NCBI RefSeq assembly: GCF_016612505.1
Contig: NZ_JAENRR010000001.1
Span: 124,001-188,000, forward strand
Direction of reading: 5' to 3'
Length of the DNA stretch: 64,000 nt
Origin: Carboxylicivirga marina
Lineage (GTDB): Bacteria; Bacteroidota; Bacteroidia; Bacteroidales; Marinilabiliaceae
A program made the position numbers and the translations under genes. The notes beneath the pieces were generated by a model. The model was not told the origin of the DNA. It ran no database searches and saw only the letters and a program-made list of their open reading frames with translations. How positions within the stretch are numbered: the stretch's first letter is position 1; every line of letters starts with the position of its first letter. Shown here in pieces: positions 17,753 through 26,078 of this stretch.

Positions 17753-18316
17753 ATGAAACCAAACATGAATGAGCGTAAGCTTAGAAAAATTGAAGATGAA
17801 CAGTGGAAGGAGCTTACGTTCACTGATAAGAAATACGAAATAAGCAATTATGGTCGTATTAAAAGTTATTGTTACGATAAAGTTGACGGACGTATCGTTA
17901 AATTAGGTAACATTAAAGGCTTTTACAATGTAAGCCTGCGCGTTAAAGGACAAAAGAAATCCTTTTTAGTGCATAAGTTAACTGCAGAGTATTTTGTTGA
18001 TAAAACAGCAGATGATCAGGATGTAGTTATTCACCTGGACTGGAACAAGCAAAATAATTACATTTCCAATCTTCAGTGGGTTACTAAAGCAGAAAGTTAC
18101 AAGCGCATGCATAAGGTTTTACAGGAAGCGCGTAAGAAAGCAGGTAAAGTTGTAACCAGCTCTAAATTATCGAAAGATGATGTGGCCGTTATTAAAGGCA
18201 TGCTTGAAAAAGGTGTGAAACAGAATTTAATAGCAAAACTCTTCTGTGTAAGTGAAATGCAGGTAAGCCGAATAGCAAGAAAAGAAAACTGGCCTGAAAT
18301 TGAGCCAAAAATGTAA
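17753..18316 (+). CDS. NUMOD4/HNH-like protein with C-terminal HTH
   Basis: The N-terminus has a NUMOD4 motif (YEISNYGRIKS, about residues 28-38), a DNA-binding module of homing endonucleases. An HNH-like segment follows: VHKLTAEYF, then IHLDWNKQNNYISNLQWVT. In typical NUMOD4/HNH nucleases this part reads NHIDGNKTNN; here the Asn before His is Ile and Gly is Trp, so nuclease activity is doubtful. The last 50 residues (about 135-183) form a resolvase-type helix-turn-helix (KQNLIAKLFCVSEMQVSRIAR). The 187-residue gene stands alone with its own promoter and terminator. A domesticated DNA-binding regulator is my inference; active homing nuclease is the alternative. Confidence 0.82.
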   Translation: MKPNMNERKLRKIEDEQWKELTFTDKKYEISNYGRIKSYCYDKVDGRIVKLGNIKGFYNVSLRVKGQKKSFLVHKLTAEYFVDKTADDQDVVIHLDWNKQNNYISNLQWVTKAESYKRMHKVLQEARKKAGKVVTSSKLSKDDVAVIKGMLEKGVKQNLIAKLFCVSEMQVSRIARKENWPEIEPKM

Positions 18317-18339
18317 TTAGAACTCAATGTATAAGATAG

Positions 18340-18365
18340 AAAGAGGAGGTTATGGCTTCCTCTTT
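18340..18365 (+). terminator. terminator of the NUMOD4 gene
   Basis: AAAGAGGA (18340-18347) pairs with TCCTCTTT (18358-18365), followed by more T residues, 24 bases after the stop. Confidence 0.8.
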
Positions 18366-18491
18366 TTTGGTTTTAACAAAGAAGAGGAAGGCTATTTAAT
18401 GATAAGTTAATTCCATCATTCTATTAAGATTCGTTAAAAATCAAAGCGTAACACAAGTACATCGATATAATTGTGTTAATTTCGCGGCATC

Positions 18492-20270
18492 ATGAACAAG
18501 CTTAATCGAATTATTGGGAAGATTCTCATTTGGCGCGTAAAAAATATCAGCCAAAAACATTTCATTCTTATTCTAAGTCTTTTAGTCGGGGTATTTAGCG
18601 GACTGGCTGCTGTCACGCTAAAAAACACGGTGCATTTTACCCACCATTTGCTTACCGAGAATTTTAATTTAGAGAATCGCAACTATCTGTTTTTACTTTA
18701 CCCAATGATTGGGATATTGATAACTATCCTGATAATTAAGTTCTTTATCAAAGACAGCTTAGGCCACGGCGTTAGTAAAATTCTGTATGCCATTTCAAAA
18801 CGTGGCGGACACATAAAAGGCCACAACAATTACTCATCAATTATCACCAGTACTTTTACCATTGGCTTTGGTGGTTCGGTTGGAGCTGAGGCACCAATCG
18901 TATTAACTGGTGCATCTATTGGCTCAACACTTGGCCGTTTATTCAGAATGAATTATAAGACCATCATTCTTTTGATGGGATGCGGTGCTGCAGGAGCGAT
19001 TGCCGGAATTTTTAAAGCGCCAATTGCAGGTCTGGTATTTACGCTTGAAGTGTTAATGTTGGATTTGACCATGGCATCTATCATACCTTTATTGATATCG
19101 GCAATTACGGCATCTACAATCGCCTATTTTTTCCTTGGTAAAGGGGCCGAATTTGCGTTTACTCTTGAAGCTCCCTTTCTACTGAATAACATCCCGTACT
19201 ATGTATTGCTGGGTATTTTGGCAGGGTTTATATCCTTGTATTTTACCCGTGGCGTCATGAATACCGAGAGGCAATTCGGAAAAATGAAGAGCCCGTTCTC
19301 TAAATGGATAGTTGGTGGATTATCATTGAGCTTGCTAATTTTCTTGTTTCCTCCTTTGTACGGTGAAGGTTATCAAACCATTATTGCACTGCTTAATGGT
19401 GATAGCCAGGCAGTGATGGGTGAAAGTTTCTTTTACGAATGGCACGAAAACACATGGGCTTTGATAGCCTTTTTGGTATTGCTCATTATATTTAAAGTCT
19501 TTGCCACAGCAGCCACAACAGGCAGTGGTGGTATTGGCGGTATTTTTGCGCCAACACTATTCATGGGTGGAGTAACCGGTTATTTATTTGCCAAAGTCGT
19601 AAATACGCTTGGCTTCTCTGAAGTACCTTCGTCGCACTTTACACTTGTAGGCATGGCGGGTATGATGGCTGGCGTAATGCATGCCCCGCTTACTGCTATC
19701 TTCCTGATCGCAGAAATCACCAATGGTTATGGCTTATTTATTCCGTTGATGATTACCTCAACAATTGCCTACTTAACCATTATGTATTTTGAACCTCACT
19801 CTTTGTACACCAAGCGACTGGCACAAAAAGGAGAATTAATTACACACCATAAAGACAAAGCTGTTTTAACGCTTATGCGCTTAGAAAAGGTATTGGAAAC
19901 AGATTTCAAGTGCATCTATCCGGAAATGACTTTGGGTGAATTAGTAAAGGTTATTTCAACTTCAAAGCGCAATATCTTTCCGGTAGTAAATCACAAAGAT
20001 GAACTTCGAGGCATTGTATTGCTGGATGATATTCGTGAAATAATGTTTAATCATGAGCTATATCACGAAACAACAGTGCAGGAATTGATGTCATTACCAC
20101 CAGCCATGATTGAAATTGATGAAAACATGGACAAGGTAATGCGCAAATTTGAAGATACCAGCGCCTGGAACCTGCCTGTGGTGAGAGATAGTAAGTATCT
20201 TGGCTTCGTCTCTAAGTCGAAAATATTCTCCGTATACCGAAGGGTGCTGATCCACTATTCGGATGATTAA
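18492..20270 (+). CDS. ClC-type chloride channel with CBS domains (copy 2)
   Basis: This 592-residue paralogue of the protein at 14250 has the same layout: a ClC membrane domain (about 20-430) and two CBS domains (about 450-585). The gating glutamate is in GAEAP, the pore signature is GSGGIGGIFAPTLFMGG, and the proton-glutamate position is again valine (TLEV). The serine loop is GHGVS. A near-consensus -7 box (TAATTTCG, 18477-18484) lies only seven bases before the ATG. The two ClC genes are about 2.5 kb apart with three unrelated genes between, so they stem from an old duplication. Channel rather than antiporter function is inference from the valine. Confidence 0.92.
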   Translation: MNKLNRIIGKILIWRVKNISQKHFILILSLLVGVFSGLAAVTLKNTVHFTHHLLTENFNLENRNYLFLLYPMIGILITILIIKFFIKDSLGHGVSKILYAISKRGGHIKGHNNYSSIITSTFTIGFGGSVGAEAPIVLTGASIGSTLGRLFRMNYKTIILLMGCGAAGAIAGIFKAPIAGLVFTLEVLMLDLTMASIIPLLISAITASTIAYFFLGKGAEFAFTLEAPFLLNNIPYYVLLGILAGFISLYFTRGVMNTERQFGKMKSPFSKWIVGGLSLSLLIFLFPPLYGEGYQTIIALLNGDSQAVMGESFFYEWHENTWALIAFLVLLIIFKVFATAATTGSGGIGGIFAPTLFMGGVTGYLFAKVVNTLGFSEVPSSHFTLVGMAGMMAGVMHAPLTAIFLIAEITNGYGLFIPLMITSTIAYLTIMYFEPHSLYTKRLAQKGELITHHKDKAVLTLMRLEKVLETDFKCIYPEMTLGELVKVISTSKRNIFPVVNHKDELRGIVLLDDIREIMFNHELYHETTVQELMSLPPAMIEIDENMDKVMRKFEDTSAWNLPVVRDSKYLGFVSKSKIFSVYRRVLIHYSDD

Positions 20271-20528
20271 ATAAAGCGATTAGCGAAAGGCTATTCCCCC
20301 TCTCAACAAAGTATTTCTCCCCAAATGCTTTTTATGAGCTTGGCAAGATAAAAGATGAAACGGGCAATAACACCTTGTTTTTATTGCCCAATAATGTAAA
20401 ATACGAGTACCATGTGAGCTTTGAAAAATCAATCAAAACACATGAATAATATCAACTCTGTAATTTATCATTTTTGCATCTCATAAAAAGTTATAAACTG
20501 CAATGTTTTTTTTATCGACTTGTTCGCG

Positions 20529-20536
20529 TAAATTTG
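20529..20536 (+). promoter_or_regulatory. -7 box of glyA
   Basis: TAAATTTG is a full match to TAnnTTTG. It sits 194 bases before the glyA ATG, giving an unusually long leader of about 185 bases. The -33 element is weak. Confidence 0.55.
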
Positions 20537-20540
20537 TGTT

Positions 20541-20611
20541 CCGTTGATAAAAATAACTAGCTGATGATTAGCGAACAAAACCACTAAACATCAGTTAATG
20601 ATTCGCAACGG
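20541..20611 (+). promoter_or_regulatory. structured leader upstream of glyA
   Basis: CCGTTG (20541-20546) pairs with CAACGG (20606-20611); CTGATG (20561-20566) pairs with CATCAG (20589-20594); GCGAA (20571-20575) pairs with TTCGC (20602-20606). The last two helices cross, as in a pseudoknot, and the first and last compete for base 20606. The layout suggests a regulatory RNA; it does not match a riboswitch class I can name. Confidence 0.4.
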
Positions 20612-20729
20612 CGAGTATTTATTTGAGAAATATTTTAATAAATAATCATAATCAGTTAGTATTAGTTATACATAATCTATGAAATGGCTGTGTATTTTAA
20701 TACTTACATCCTAAAATCTTATCAATAAG

Positions 20730-22010
20730 ATGAAACGCGATACTGTAATTTTCGACCTAATTGAGAAGGAATATGCTCGCCAAAAAGAAGGTATTGAGCT
20801 AATCGCTTCGGAGAATTTTGTGAGTGAACAAGTAATGGAAGCTCAAGGTTCATGTTTAACTAACAAATATGCTGAGGGTTATCCTGGAAAGCGCTACTAT
20901 GGTGGATGCCAGATAGTAGACCAGACTGAGCAATTGGCCATTGACCGCGCTTGTGAGTTATTTGGTGCTGAGTATGCCAACGTACAGCCTCACTCAGGTG
21001 CTCAGGCTAACGCAGCTGTATTTTTCGCAGTATTAAAGCCAGGTGATACTTTCATGGGCTTAGATTTAGCACATGGTGGTCACTTAACACATGGATCGCC
21101 TGTTAACTTCTCGGGTGTAACATACAACCCGGTTTGCTATCACGTTAAAGAAGATACCGGACTGGTAGATTACGATGAGATGGAAGCGATTGCTCGTGAG
21201 CACAAGCCTAAAATGATTATTGCAGGTGCTTCGGCTTACTCGCGCGAGTGGGATTACGTTCGTATGCGTCGTTTGGCTGACGAGATTGGCGCTTTATTAC
21301 TTTGTGATATGGCTCACCCTGCAGGATGCATTGCTAAAGGTCGTTTGAACAACCCAGTTGAACACTGCCACATCGTAACTACAACTACTCACAAAACATT
21401 ACGCGGACCTCGCGGTGGTATGATTTTAATGGGTAAAGATTACGAAAACCCATTTGGTTATAAAACACCAAAAGGCGAAACTAAAATGATGAGTGCTGTA
21501 TTAGACTTCGCAGTATTCCCAGGTCAGCAAGGCGGTCCTTTAGAGCATGTTATTGCTGCTAAAGCGGTTGCTTTTGGAGAGGCTTTATCTGATGACTTTG
21601 CTACTTACGTTGACCAGGTACGTTCTAATGCACAGGCAATGGCTGAAGAGTTCATTAAACTAGGTTACAAAATCATCTCTGGCGGAACCGACAACCACTT
21701 GATGTTAATCGACCTTCGCACGAAATTCCCTGATATCTCAGGTAAGAAGGTAGAGAACACCTTGGTAAAAGCTGACATCACCATTAACAAAAACATGGTG
21801 CCTTTCGATACACGTTCACCATTTTCTACATCTGGTATTCGTGTAGGTACTTCTGCAATCACATCGCGTGGTTTAAAAGAAGACGATATGCGTACCATCG
21901 TTGGCTTGATTGATGAAGTAATCTCAAACATCGAGAACGAAGAATCAATTGCCGAAACACGCAAAAAAGTAAATGCATTGATGGCTGACAAGCCAATGTT
22001 TGCATGGTAG
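20730..22010 (+). CDS. glyA: serine hydroxymethyltransferase
   Basis: GlyA interconverts serine and glycine with tetrahydrofolate, feeding one-carbon metabolism. The 426-residue protein has the PLP-lysine motif [11 protein letters not shown] (Lys near residue 222), the N-terminal LIASENFVS signature, [14 protein letters not shown], and HSGAQAN. All family landmarks are present and the length is normal. It has its own promoter with a long leader and a strong terminator, so it is a single-gene unit. Its base composition is more regular and richer in G+C than the flanks, as expected for a highly expressed gene. Confidence 0.97.
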   Translation: MKRDTVIFDLIEKEYARQKEGIELIASENFVSEQVMEAQGSCLTNKYAEGYPGKRYYGGCQIVDQTEQLAIDRACELFGAEYANVQPHSGAQANAAVFFAVLKPGDTFMGLDLAHGGHLTHGSPVNFSGVTYNPVCYHVKEDTGLVDYDEMEAIAREHKPKMIIAGASAYSREWDYVRMRRLADEIGALLLCDMAHPAGCIAKGRLNNPVEHCHIVTTTTHKTLRGPRGGMILMGKDYENPFGYKTPKGETKMMSAVLDFAVFPGQQGGPLEHVIAAKAVAFGEALSDDFATYVDQVRSNAQAMAEEFIKLGYKIISGGTDNHLMLIDLRTKFPDISGKKVENTLVKADITINKNMVPFDTRSPFSTSGIRVGTSAITSRGLKEDDMRTIVGLIDEVISNIENEESIAETRKKVNALMADKPMFAW

Positions 22011-22039
22011 CAATATAGCCACGAACTGTTGGCTGATAG

Positions 22040-22138
22040 TTCACCCCCCACTCCCTTCGGGTATCTCCCCAAGGAGAGAATATTGAATAAACGCATCTTC
22101 CCCCCTGGGGAAGCCTGCCTGCAGGCAATGGGGGCATA
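22040..22138. repeat. C-rich interspersed palindromic element
   Basis: This short stretch differs from its AT-rich surroundings: it has runs of C and G, CTCC-CCAA-GGAG near 22067-22078, CCCC-TGGGG near 22100, and the palindrome GCCTGCAGGC at 22117-22126. It resembles the GC-rich interspersed elements common between Bacteroidota genes. No function is evident. Confidence 0.4.
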
Positions 22139-22153
22139 CAGAATTAAATACCC

Positions 22154-22181
22154 AAAGCCGCTTTCGATTGAGAGCGGCTTT
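22154..22181 (+). terminator. glyA terminator
   Basis: AAAGCCGCT (22154-22162) pairs with AGCGGCTTT (22173-22181), with T-rich sequence after it. It is the next strong hairpin after the glyA stop and is also symmetrical enough to work on the other strand. Confidence 0.75.
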
Positions 22182-22214
22182 GTTATTACTATAATACATC
22201 CTTCGCTGTTTTTG

Positions 22215-22487
22215 TTGCATACGCTTCTATTGGACAAGTACATCTTGCTAAGACAAACACATATGCAGCTGTTTGCCTTACATATACGGCTAACACCCTT
22301 ACGTAGCGCACTGACATCGATGCACATCAGGCTGTCGAGCTTACATACGCTGCTGTTACACTTACATACAGTGCTGACGGCTTTACATATCGGGCTATTG
22401 GCTTTACATACAACACTGACACTGTTACATATCAAACTATTACGCTTACATACCCCTTTTTAGGCTTTACATACGGCACTATCGATA
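22215..22487. repeat. 13-copy 21-bp tandem array
   Basis: Thirteen units start at 22215 and every 21 bp to 22467 with no slippage. The consensus is TTACATAY in positions 1-8, purine at 12 and CT at 13-14 (CT in 12 of 13 units); the other positions vary. Units 2 and 6 are the most worn in the first half. All frames through the array give 7-residue repeats: LHxxLLx on plus, (V/I)CKxxSx on minus. It fills the gap between the glyA terminator and the TauE/SafE gene, ending 51 bases before that ATG. The 21-bp period equals two DNA turns and three 7-bp words. Confidence 0.85.
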
Positions 22488-22538
22488 AAAAACTCCTATA
22501 AAATATAGATTCCGTCAATTTTTTATAAGCTTTGCAGT

Positions 22539-23294
22539 ATGGACATCACACTGTTAGACGCAAGCTTACTTATTATCGCCGGCCTCTTTGCCGGATTTAT
22601 CAATACACTGGCCGGTAGCGGTTCACTCATTACTTTGCCTTTACTAATGTTTCTGGGTTTATCGCCTCATCAGGCCAATGCTACCAACCGGGTTGCCATC
22701 TTCGTTCAAAATGTAGTGGCCGTTCGCAACTTTAAGCAACAAGGGCTAATTAATTATAAGAGCAGTCTGTTTCTGGTGATTCCGGCTTTGATTGGTTCTG
22801 TTATTGGGGCTTCCATCGCCATCAACATTAATGAAGAAATACTCAAGCTGTTTATCGGCTCTTTATTGTTTGTCATGTTCTTCGTTATCTTACTCAAACC
22901 TGATAAATGGGTAAAAAATCAGGCCGGACAGGTCAATGAGAAACCAGCCTTTTGGCAAATCGTCATTTTCTTTTTCATTGGTTTATATGGCGGTTTTATT
23001 CAGGCGGGTGTTGGCTTCTTTCTCTTAGCCGGATTAGTTTTAGGCGTAGGCTACGACTTAATAAAAGCCAATGCCATTAAGGTGTTTATTGTGCTGGCCT
23101 ATACAGCCCTTGCCTTAGGCCTGTTTATCTACTCAGGCCAGGTTAACTTTTTATATGGCCTGATTCTGGCCATTGGCAATGCCAGTGGTGCTTTTATAGC
23201 CTCAAAATATGCCCAACAAATTGGTGTAAAGTTTATCCGCAATATTTTATTAGCGACTGTATTTGTGGCGGGGATTAAAGTGTTGTTCTTCTAA
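22539..23294 (+). CDS. TauE/SafE-family membrane permease
   Basis: This 251-residue inner-membrane protein has eight hydrophobic helices arranged as two repeats. The first carries the family motif GFINTLAGSGSLITLPLL near residues 19-36 (read as GSGSLITLP) and the second FIQAGVGFFLLAGLVL. Relatives export sulfite, sulfoacetate or other sulphur organics, or act as general anion carriers. The substrate is not evident and no sulphur-metabolism gene lies next to it. It is a single gene preceded by the 21-bp array, which might affect its expression. Confidence 0.9.
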   Translation: MDITLLDASLLIIAGLFAGFINTLAGSGSLITLPLLMFLGLSPHQANATNRVAIFVQNVVAVRNFKQQGLINYKSSLFLVIPALIGSVIGASIAININEEILKLFIGSLLFVMFFVILLKPDKWVKNQAGQVNEKPAFWQIVIFFFIGLYGGFIQAGVGFFLLAGLVLGVGYDLIKANAIKVFIVLAYTALALGLFIYSGQVNFLYGLILAIGNASGAFIASKYAQQIGVKFIRNILLATVFVAGIKVLFF

Positions 23295-23316
23295 GCAAAA
23301 AGTACGTGACTTCATG

Positions 23317-23399
23317 GGGTCACCTAGGTACCTTCTTCGGATCAACCTCGCTGACAGCGTGGTTGATCCGATGCTGACCCGTAGAAGGCACGAAGTGCC
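23317..23399. repeat. nested GC-rich palindromes
   Basis: CGGATCAACC (23338-23347) pairs with GGTTGATCCG (23361-23370), enclosing CGCTG-A-CAGCG. Outside it GGGTCA (23317-23322) pairs with TGACCC (23375-23380), and GGCAC/GTGCC form a separate hairpin at 23387-23399. The element lies between the convergent tauE-like and tonB genes. It may act as a terminator without U-tract or be a REP-like element. Confidence 0.5.
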
Positions 23400-23512
23400 T
23401 GCGAAGAAGACCGGCTTTAAGCTCCAATAGATTCGTTCTCCAACACTATAATAAGCAAGAAAGAATTATTCTACATCTGATCGAGCCAGAACATTGTCTA
23501 CCCCAATAAAAA

Positions 23513-24490
23513 CTAATCTAACTGGAAGTGATAGGTAATAGTTCCTTGCGCATAAGCATTTGCTGCTTTATCAGCATTAAACTTAGCGCGTTTGGCTGCA
23601 GCCTTTGCATTGGACACCAACTCTCTATCCTGTGTATTTGAACCCTTCATTTGGAACTCTGTAGATGATACATTTCCATTACGATCAACGATAATCTTGA
23701 TAACAACAATTCCTTCTTTATTAGAGGTATGCTGGGGTTTTGGCAAACTACCAACTAAAGAGCGTCCTTTGAGATCAAATCCGCTACCTGAATTCCCTTG
23801 ACCGTTTCCACTTCGATTTTTTGAATTAGGATCACCTGTTACATAGCCTTGATTACCACTACCTCCGGTATCTCCTTCTGATGAGCTTTCGCCAGTTCCT
23901 TTGCCACTAAAGGCACCAGTTACGCGCTTGCGAGCTTCAGCAGCCTGTCTGTCCTGCTCTTCTTTCTTTTTTCTTTCCGCTTCTTCTCGGGCTCTTTGTT
24001 CTGCCAGTTCTTTTTGGCGTTGTGCTTCTTTCTCGGCTTCAATCTGGCGCTGACGGTCTAATTCCTTTTGGCGTTCAATTTCTTTCTCGCGTTCAATACG
24101 TTCTTCCTCTTCGCGTTGCTGGCGCTCTTTCTCGAGTCGATCTTTTTCTTCCTGTTCTTTCTTCTTTTGCTCAGCCGTTTTAACAACCGGGGCTTCATCA
24201 AAATCCTGCGTTTCAACCTTTTCTTCCGGCTCTGGCTCCGTCACCTTTGGTTCTGGTACATTCTCGACCTTAGGAGGCGGTGGTGTTTTCACCTGCTCAA
24301 CTGGTGGTGCCTGCGATTCTTTGGGTTCCACCTCACCTTGTCCCAGCACGGTATCGCCAAAATTAACCAATATCCCTTCTTCCTCTTGTGGTATGGATGA
24401 CAAACCAAAGAATATCAATAACAACAACACTGCCACATGAAAAATGGTAGTGCCAATAACGCCATATTTTTTATCCTTATCTTCTTTCAT
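23513..24490 (-). CDS. tonB: TonB/TolA-like energy transducer
   Basis: The 325-residue protein has one N-terminal membrane segment (about 11-28), a proline-rich stretch (PPPPKVENVPEPKV), a long charged coiled coil (about 100-195, Glu/Lys/Gln/Arg), a Gly/Ser linker, and a C-terminal TonB domain (about 240-325, with IKIIVDRNGNVSS and ITYHFQLD). It links the proton-motive force harvested by ExbB/ExbD to outer-membrane receptors. The TolA-like coiled coil makes a Tol-type role possible too. It is the last gene of exbB-exbD-exbD-tonB and directly abuts the exbD stop. Confidence 0.92.
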   Translation of the reverse strand: MKEDKDKKYGVIGTTIFHVAVLLLLIFFGLSSIPQEEEGILVNFGDTVLGQGEVEPKESQAPPVEQVKTPPPPKVENVPEPKVTEPEPEEKVETQDFDEAPVVKTAEQKKKEQEEKDRLEKERQQREEEERIEREKEIERQKELDRQRQIEAEKEAQRQKELAEQRAREEAERKKKEEQDRQAAEARKRVTGAFSGKGTGESSSEGDTGGSGNQGYVTGDPNSKNRSGNGQGNSGSGFDLKGRSLVGSLPKPQHTSNKEGIVVIKIIVDRNGNVSSTEFQMKGSNTQDRELVSNAKAAAKRAKFNADKAANAYAQGTITYHFQLD

Positions 24491-24886
24491 CTATTTTCCC
24501 TGAGTAGCCAATATTAGTTTGTATTTATTTCGTATAGCGATATCCCTGATTCTTCCAACCACCGAAAATGGTACCGATTCGTCGACATGCAAGGCCACAT
24601 ATGTATCAGGACTCAAATCAATGATTTCCTTCAGGCGACGTTCTATTTTCCAGAAAGGCAACTGCTCACCCTCCACGAAATATCGCAAATCGGATGTTAC
24701 CGAAATGGTGGTATTGGGTTTTGCCGATACCTGATGATCACTTTGAGGTAATACCATGTCTTTAACCGCCGGTGGTGTTACCAAAGTGGACGTTATCATA
24801 AAGAATATGAGCAGCAGGAATACAATGTCGGTCATTGACGACATGCTAAAGCCTGCTTCTATTTTACTTCTTTTTTTAAGCCCCAT
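24491..24886 (-). CDS. exbD: ExbD/TolR family protein (second copy)
   Basis: 131 residues with a single membrane helix that contains the proton-path aspartate in SSMTDIVFLLLIFFM and a periplasmic domain of about 85 residues. Its ATG overlaps the stop of the preceding exbD (TAATG), and the tonB start follows at once, so the genes are translationally coupled. It differs from the upstream copy in the periplasmic part (GEQLPFWKIERRL), which is the usual state of paired ExbD proteins in Bacteroidota. Confidence 0.94.
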   Translation of the reverse strand: MGLKKRSKIEAGFSMSSMTDIVFLLLIFFMITSTLVTPPAVKDMVLPQSDHQVSAKPNTTISVTSDLRYFVEGEQLPFWKIERRLKEIIDLSPDTYVALHVDESVPFSVVGRIRDIAIRNKYKLILATQGK

Positions 24887-25275
24887 TATCGGATATCTAA
24901 AATTACTTTTATACCATTTGATTCGGCAATATCTAATACACGTGCCACACTACCTGTTGATGCGTTTTTATCTGTTCGCAACTTCACTATGGTTTTATCA
25001 TTACGGTTAAAGGCAGCTACCAAGCCAGAATCGACTGTGTCCTCATCTACTCTTTTGCCATCAACATAATATCGACCAGATGCTGTTACACGCACATTCA
25101 GGTATTTTTCAACCACTACCTTTTTGGTGGCCTTTTTGGGTATTAACAACTTTATGGCATTCGGATGCACCATTGTTGATGTAATCATAAAAAAGATCAA
25201 CAGCAGGAACACAATGTCGGTCATTGACGACATGCTAAAAGCAGCACTTATTTTAGTTCTTCGCTTTAAGGCCAT
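24886..25275 (-). CDS. exbD: ExbD/TolR family protein (first copy)
   Basis: 129 residues; one membrane helix with the conserved aspartate in SSMTDIVFLLLIFFM, then a periplasmic domain (KYLNVRVTASGRYYVDGKRV). It lies two bases after exbB and overlaps the next exbD by one base. With ExbB it forms the proton-driven motor for TonB. The membrane helices of the two ExbD copies are nearly identical while the rest has drifted. Confidence 0.94.
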   Translation of the reverse strand: MALKRRTKISAAFSMSSMTDIVFLLLIFFMITSTMVHPNAIKLLIPKKATKKVVVEKYLNVRVTASGRYYVDGKRVDEDTVDSGLVAAFNRNDKTIVKLRTDKNASTGSVARVLDIAESNGIKVILDIR

Positions 25276-25277
25276 GC

Positions 25278-25973
25278 TTAGTGCGCTGGTTCGTTTAGTA
25301 AATCCATAAACTCCATGGTACGTGCTTCCATTTTAAACACCACCTTCTCTACTTTTGCCACCAACATGTTGTAGGCAAAGTAGGCAATAATTCCAACGAC
25401 CAAACCTGTAACAGTTGTTACCATGGCCGTGTATATACCTGATGATAATAATTGTACGTCAATATTATTACCGGCATTAGCCATATCAAAAAAGGCTTTT
25501 ACCATACCGATTACGGTACCCAGGAAACCTATCATTGGGGCCCCTCCGGCTACTGTTGCTAGTGTTGGCAGGCTCTTTTCCAAACGTGATATTTCAAGGT
25601 TCCCCACATTTTCAATGGCTGTATTAACATCGCTTAAAGGACGACCAATACGTGTAATCCCTTTTTCAATCATGCGCGAAATAGGAAAATCGTGTGATTG
25701 ACAAAGTGCCATGGCTGATTCTATTTTACCATCGTGAATGTAATCTTTGATTTTATTCATAAAACCGGCATCTTCTTTTGATGCACGACGAATGGCCATG
25801 TATCGTTCAAAGAAAATATATACGGCCACAATTGACAATAGTATCAAAGGAATCATGATAATACCTCCGGCTTTAGCCATTTCAAAAAGGTTCATGCTTT
25901 TTTCGGCTCCTTCGGCCATTTCTTCGGTAATCAGGTCTTCGGCATTTGCCTGAATAAATAAAAACAAGTTCAT
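25278..25973 (-). CDS. exbB: MotA/TolQ/ExbB proton channel protein
   Basis: 231 residues with three membrane helices (about 36-56, 132-160 and 176-204). The conserved ExbB/TolQ region reads APMIGFLGTVIGMVKAF in the second helix and VTTVTGLVVGIIAYFAYN in the third. Five ExbB subunits surround two ExbD helices in the known complex. First gene of the four-gene exbB-exbD-exbD-tonB run, 105 bases after tamB. A promoter could lie in that gap, but I saw no clear -7 box. Confidence 0.95.
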   Translation of the reverse strand: MNLFLFIQANAEDLITEEMAEGAEKSMNLFEMAKAGGIIMIPLILLSIVAVYIFFERYMAIRRASKEDAGFMNKIKDYIHDGKIESAMALCQSHDFPISRMIEKGITRIGRPLSDVNTAIENVGNLEISRLEKSLPTLATVAGGAPMIGFLGTVIGMVKAFFDMANAGNNIDVQLLSSGIYTAMVTTVTGLVVGIIAYFAYNMLVAKVEKVVFKMEARTMEFMDLLNEPAH

Positions 25974-26078
25974 ATGTATACTATTATTTTTAGGTCAATT
26001 ATCGTTAGCAATAACTGTGCTGCTTTTTTAAGTTGGCTTTAAAATTAGTAAAACACTTATCAATAAAGAACAAAAACA

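Larger units (their letters stand above)
20271..20729. other. intergenic region clcB-like/glyA with relic frame and leader
   Basis: The 459 bases hold, in order, an open frame without a start codon (20267-20449, 60 codons, protein-like composition), a 9-bp hairpin at 20362-20389 (GGGCAATAA with its complement) not followed by T residues, then the glyA promoter and a structured leader. Confidence 0.45.

Noticed and set aside
20362-20389. Hairpin after the second ClC gene as its terminator
   Set aside because: The stem is good but no T-tract follows, and it lies within the relic open frame.
21665-22435. Long minus-strand frame over the end of glyA and the 21-bp array
   Set aside because: It is antisense to the conserved glyA end and its second half only reflects the 21-bp array; no start signal or homology was seen.
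22029-22463. Plus-strand frame of 144 codons across the C-rich element, glyA terminator and 21-bp array
   Set aside because: It runs through a terminator and repeats, and its LHxxLLx heptads follow from the 21-bp period. I report the array as DNA, though translation is not excluded.
22215-22487. CRISPR array
   Set aside because: The units are 21 bp with no unrelated spacers, the repeats are imperfect, and there is no cas gene in the window.
24068-24400. Phe/Leu-rich plus-strand frame inside tonB
   Set aside because: It is the complement of the Glu/Lys-rich coiled coil of TonB, a common artefact.
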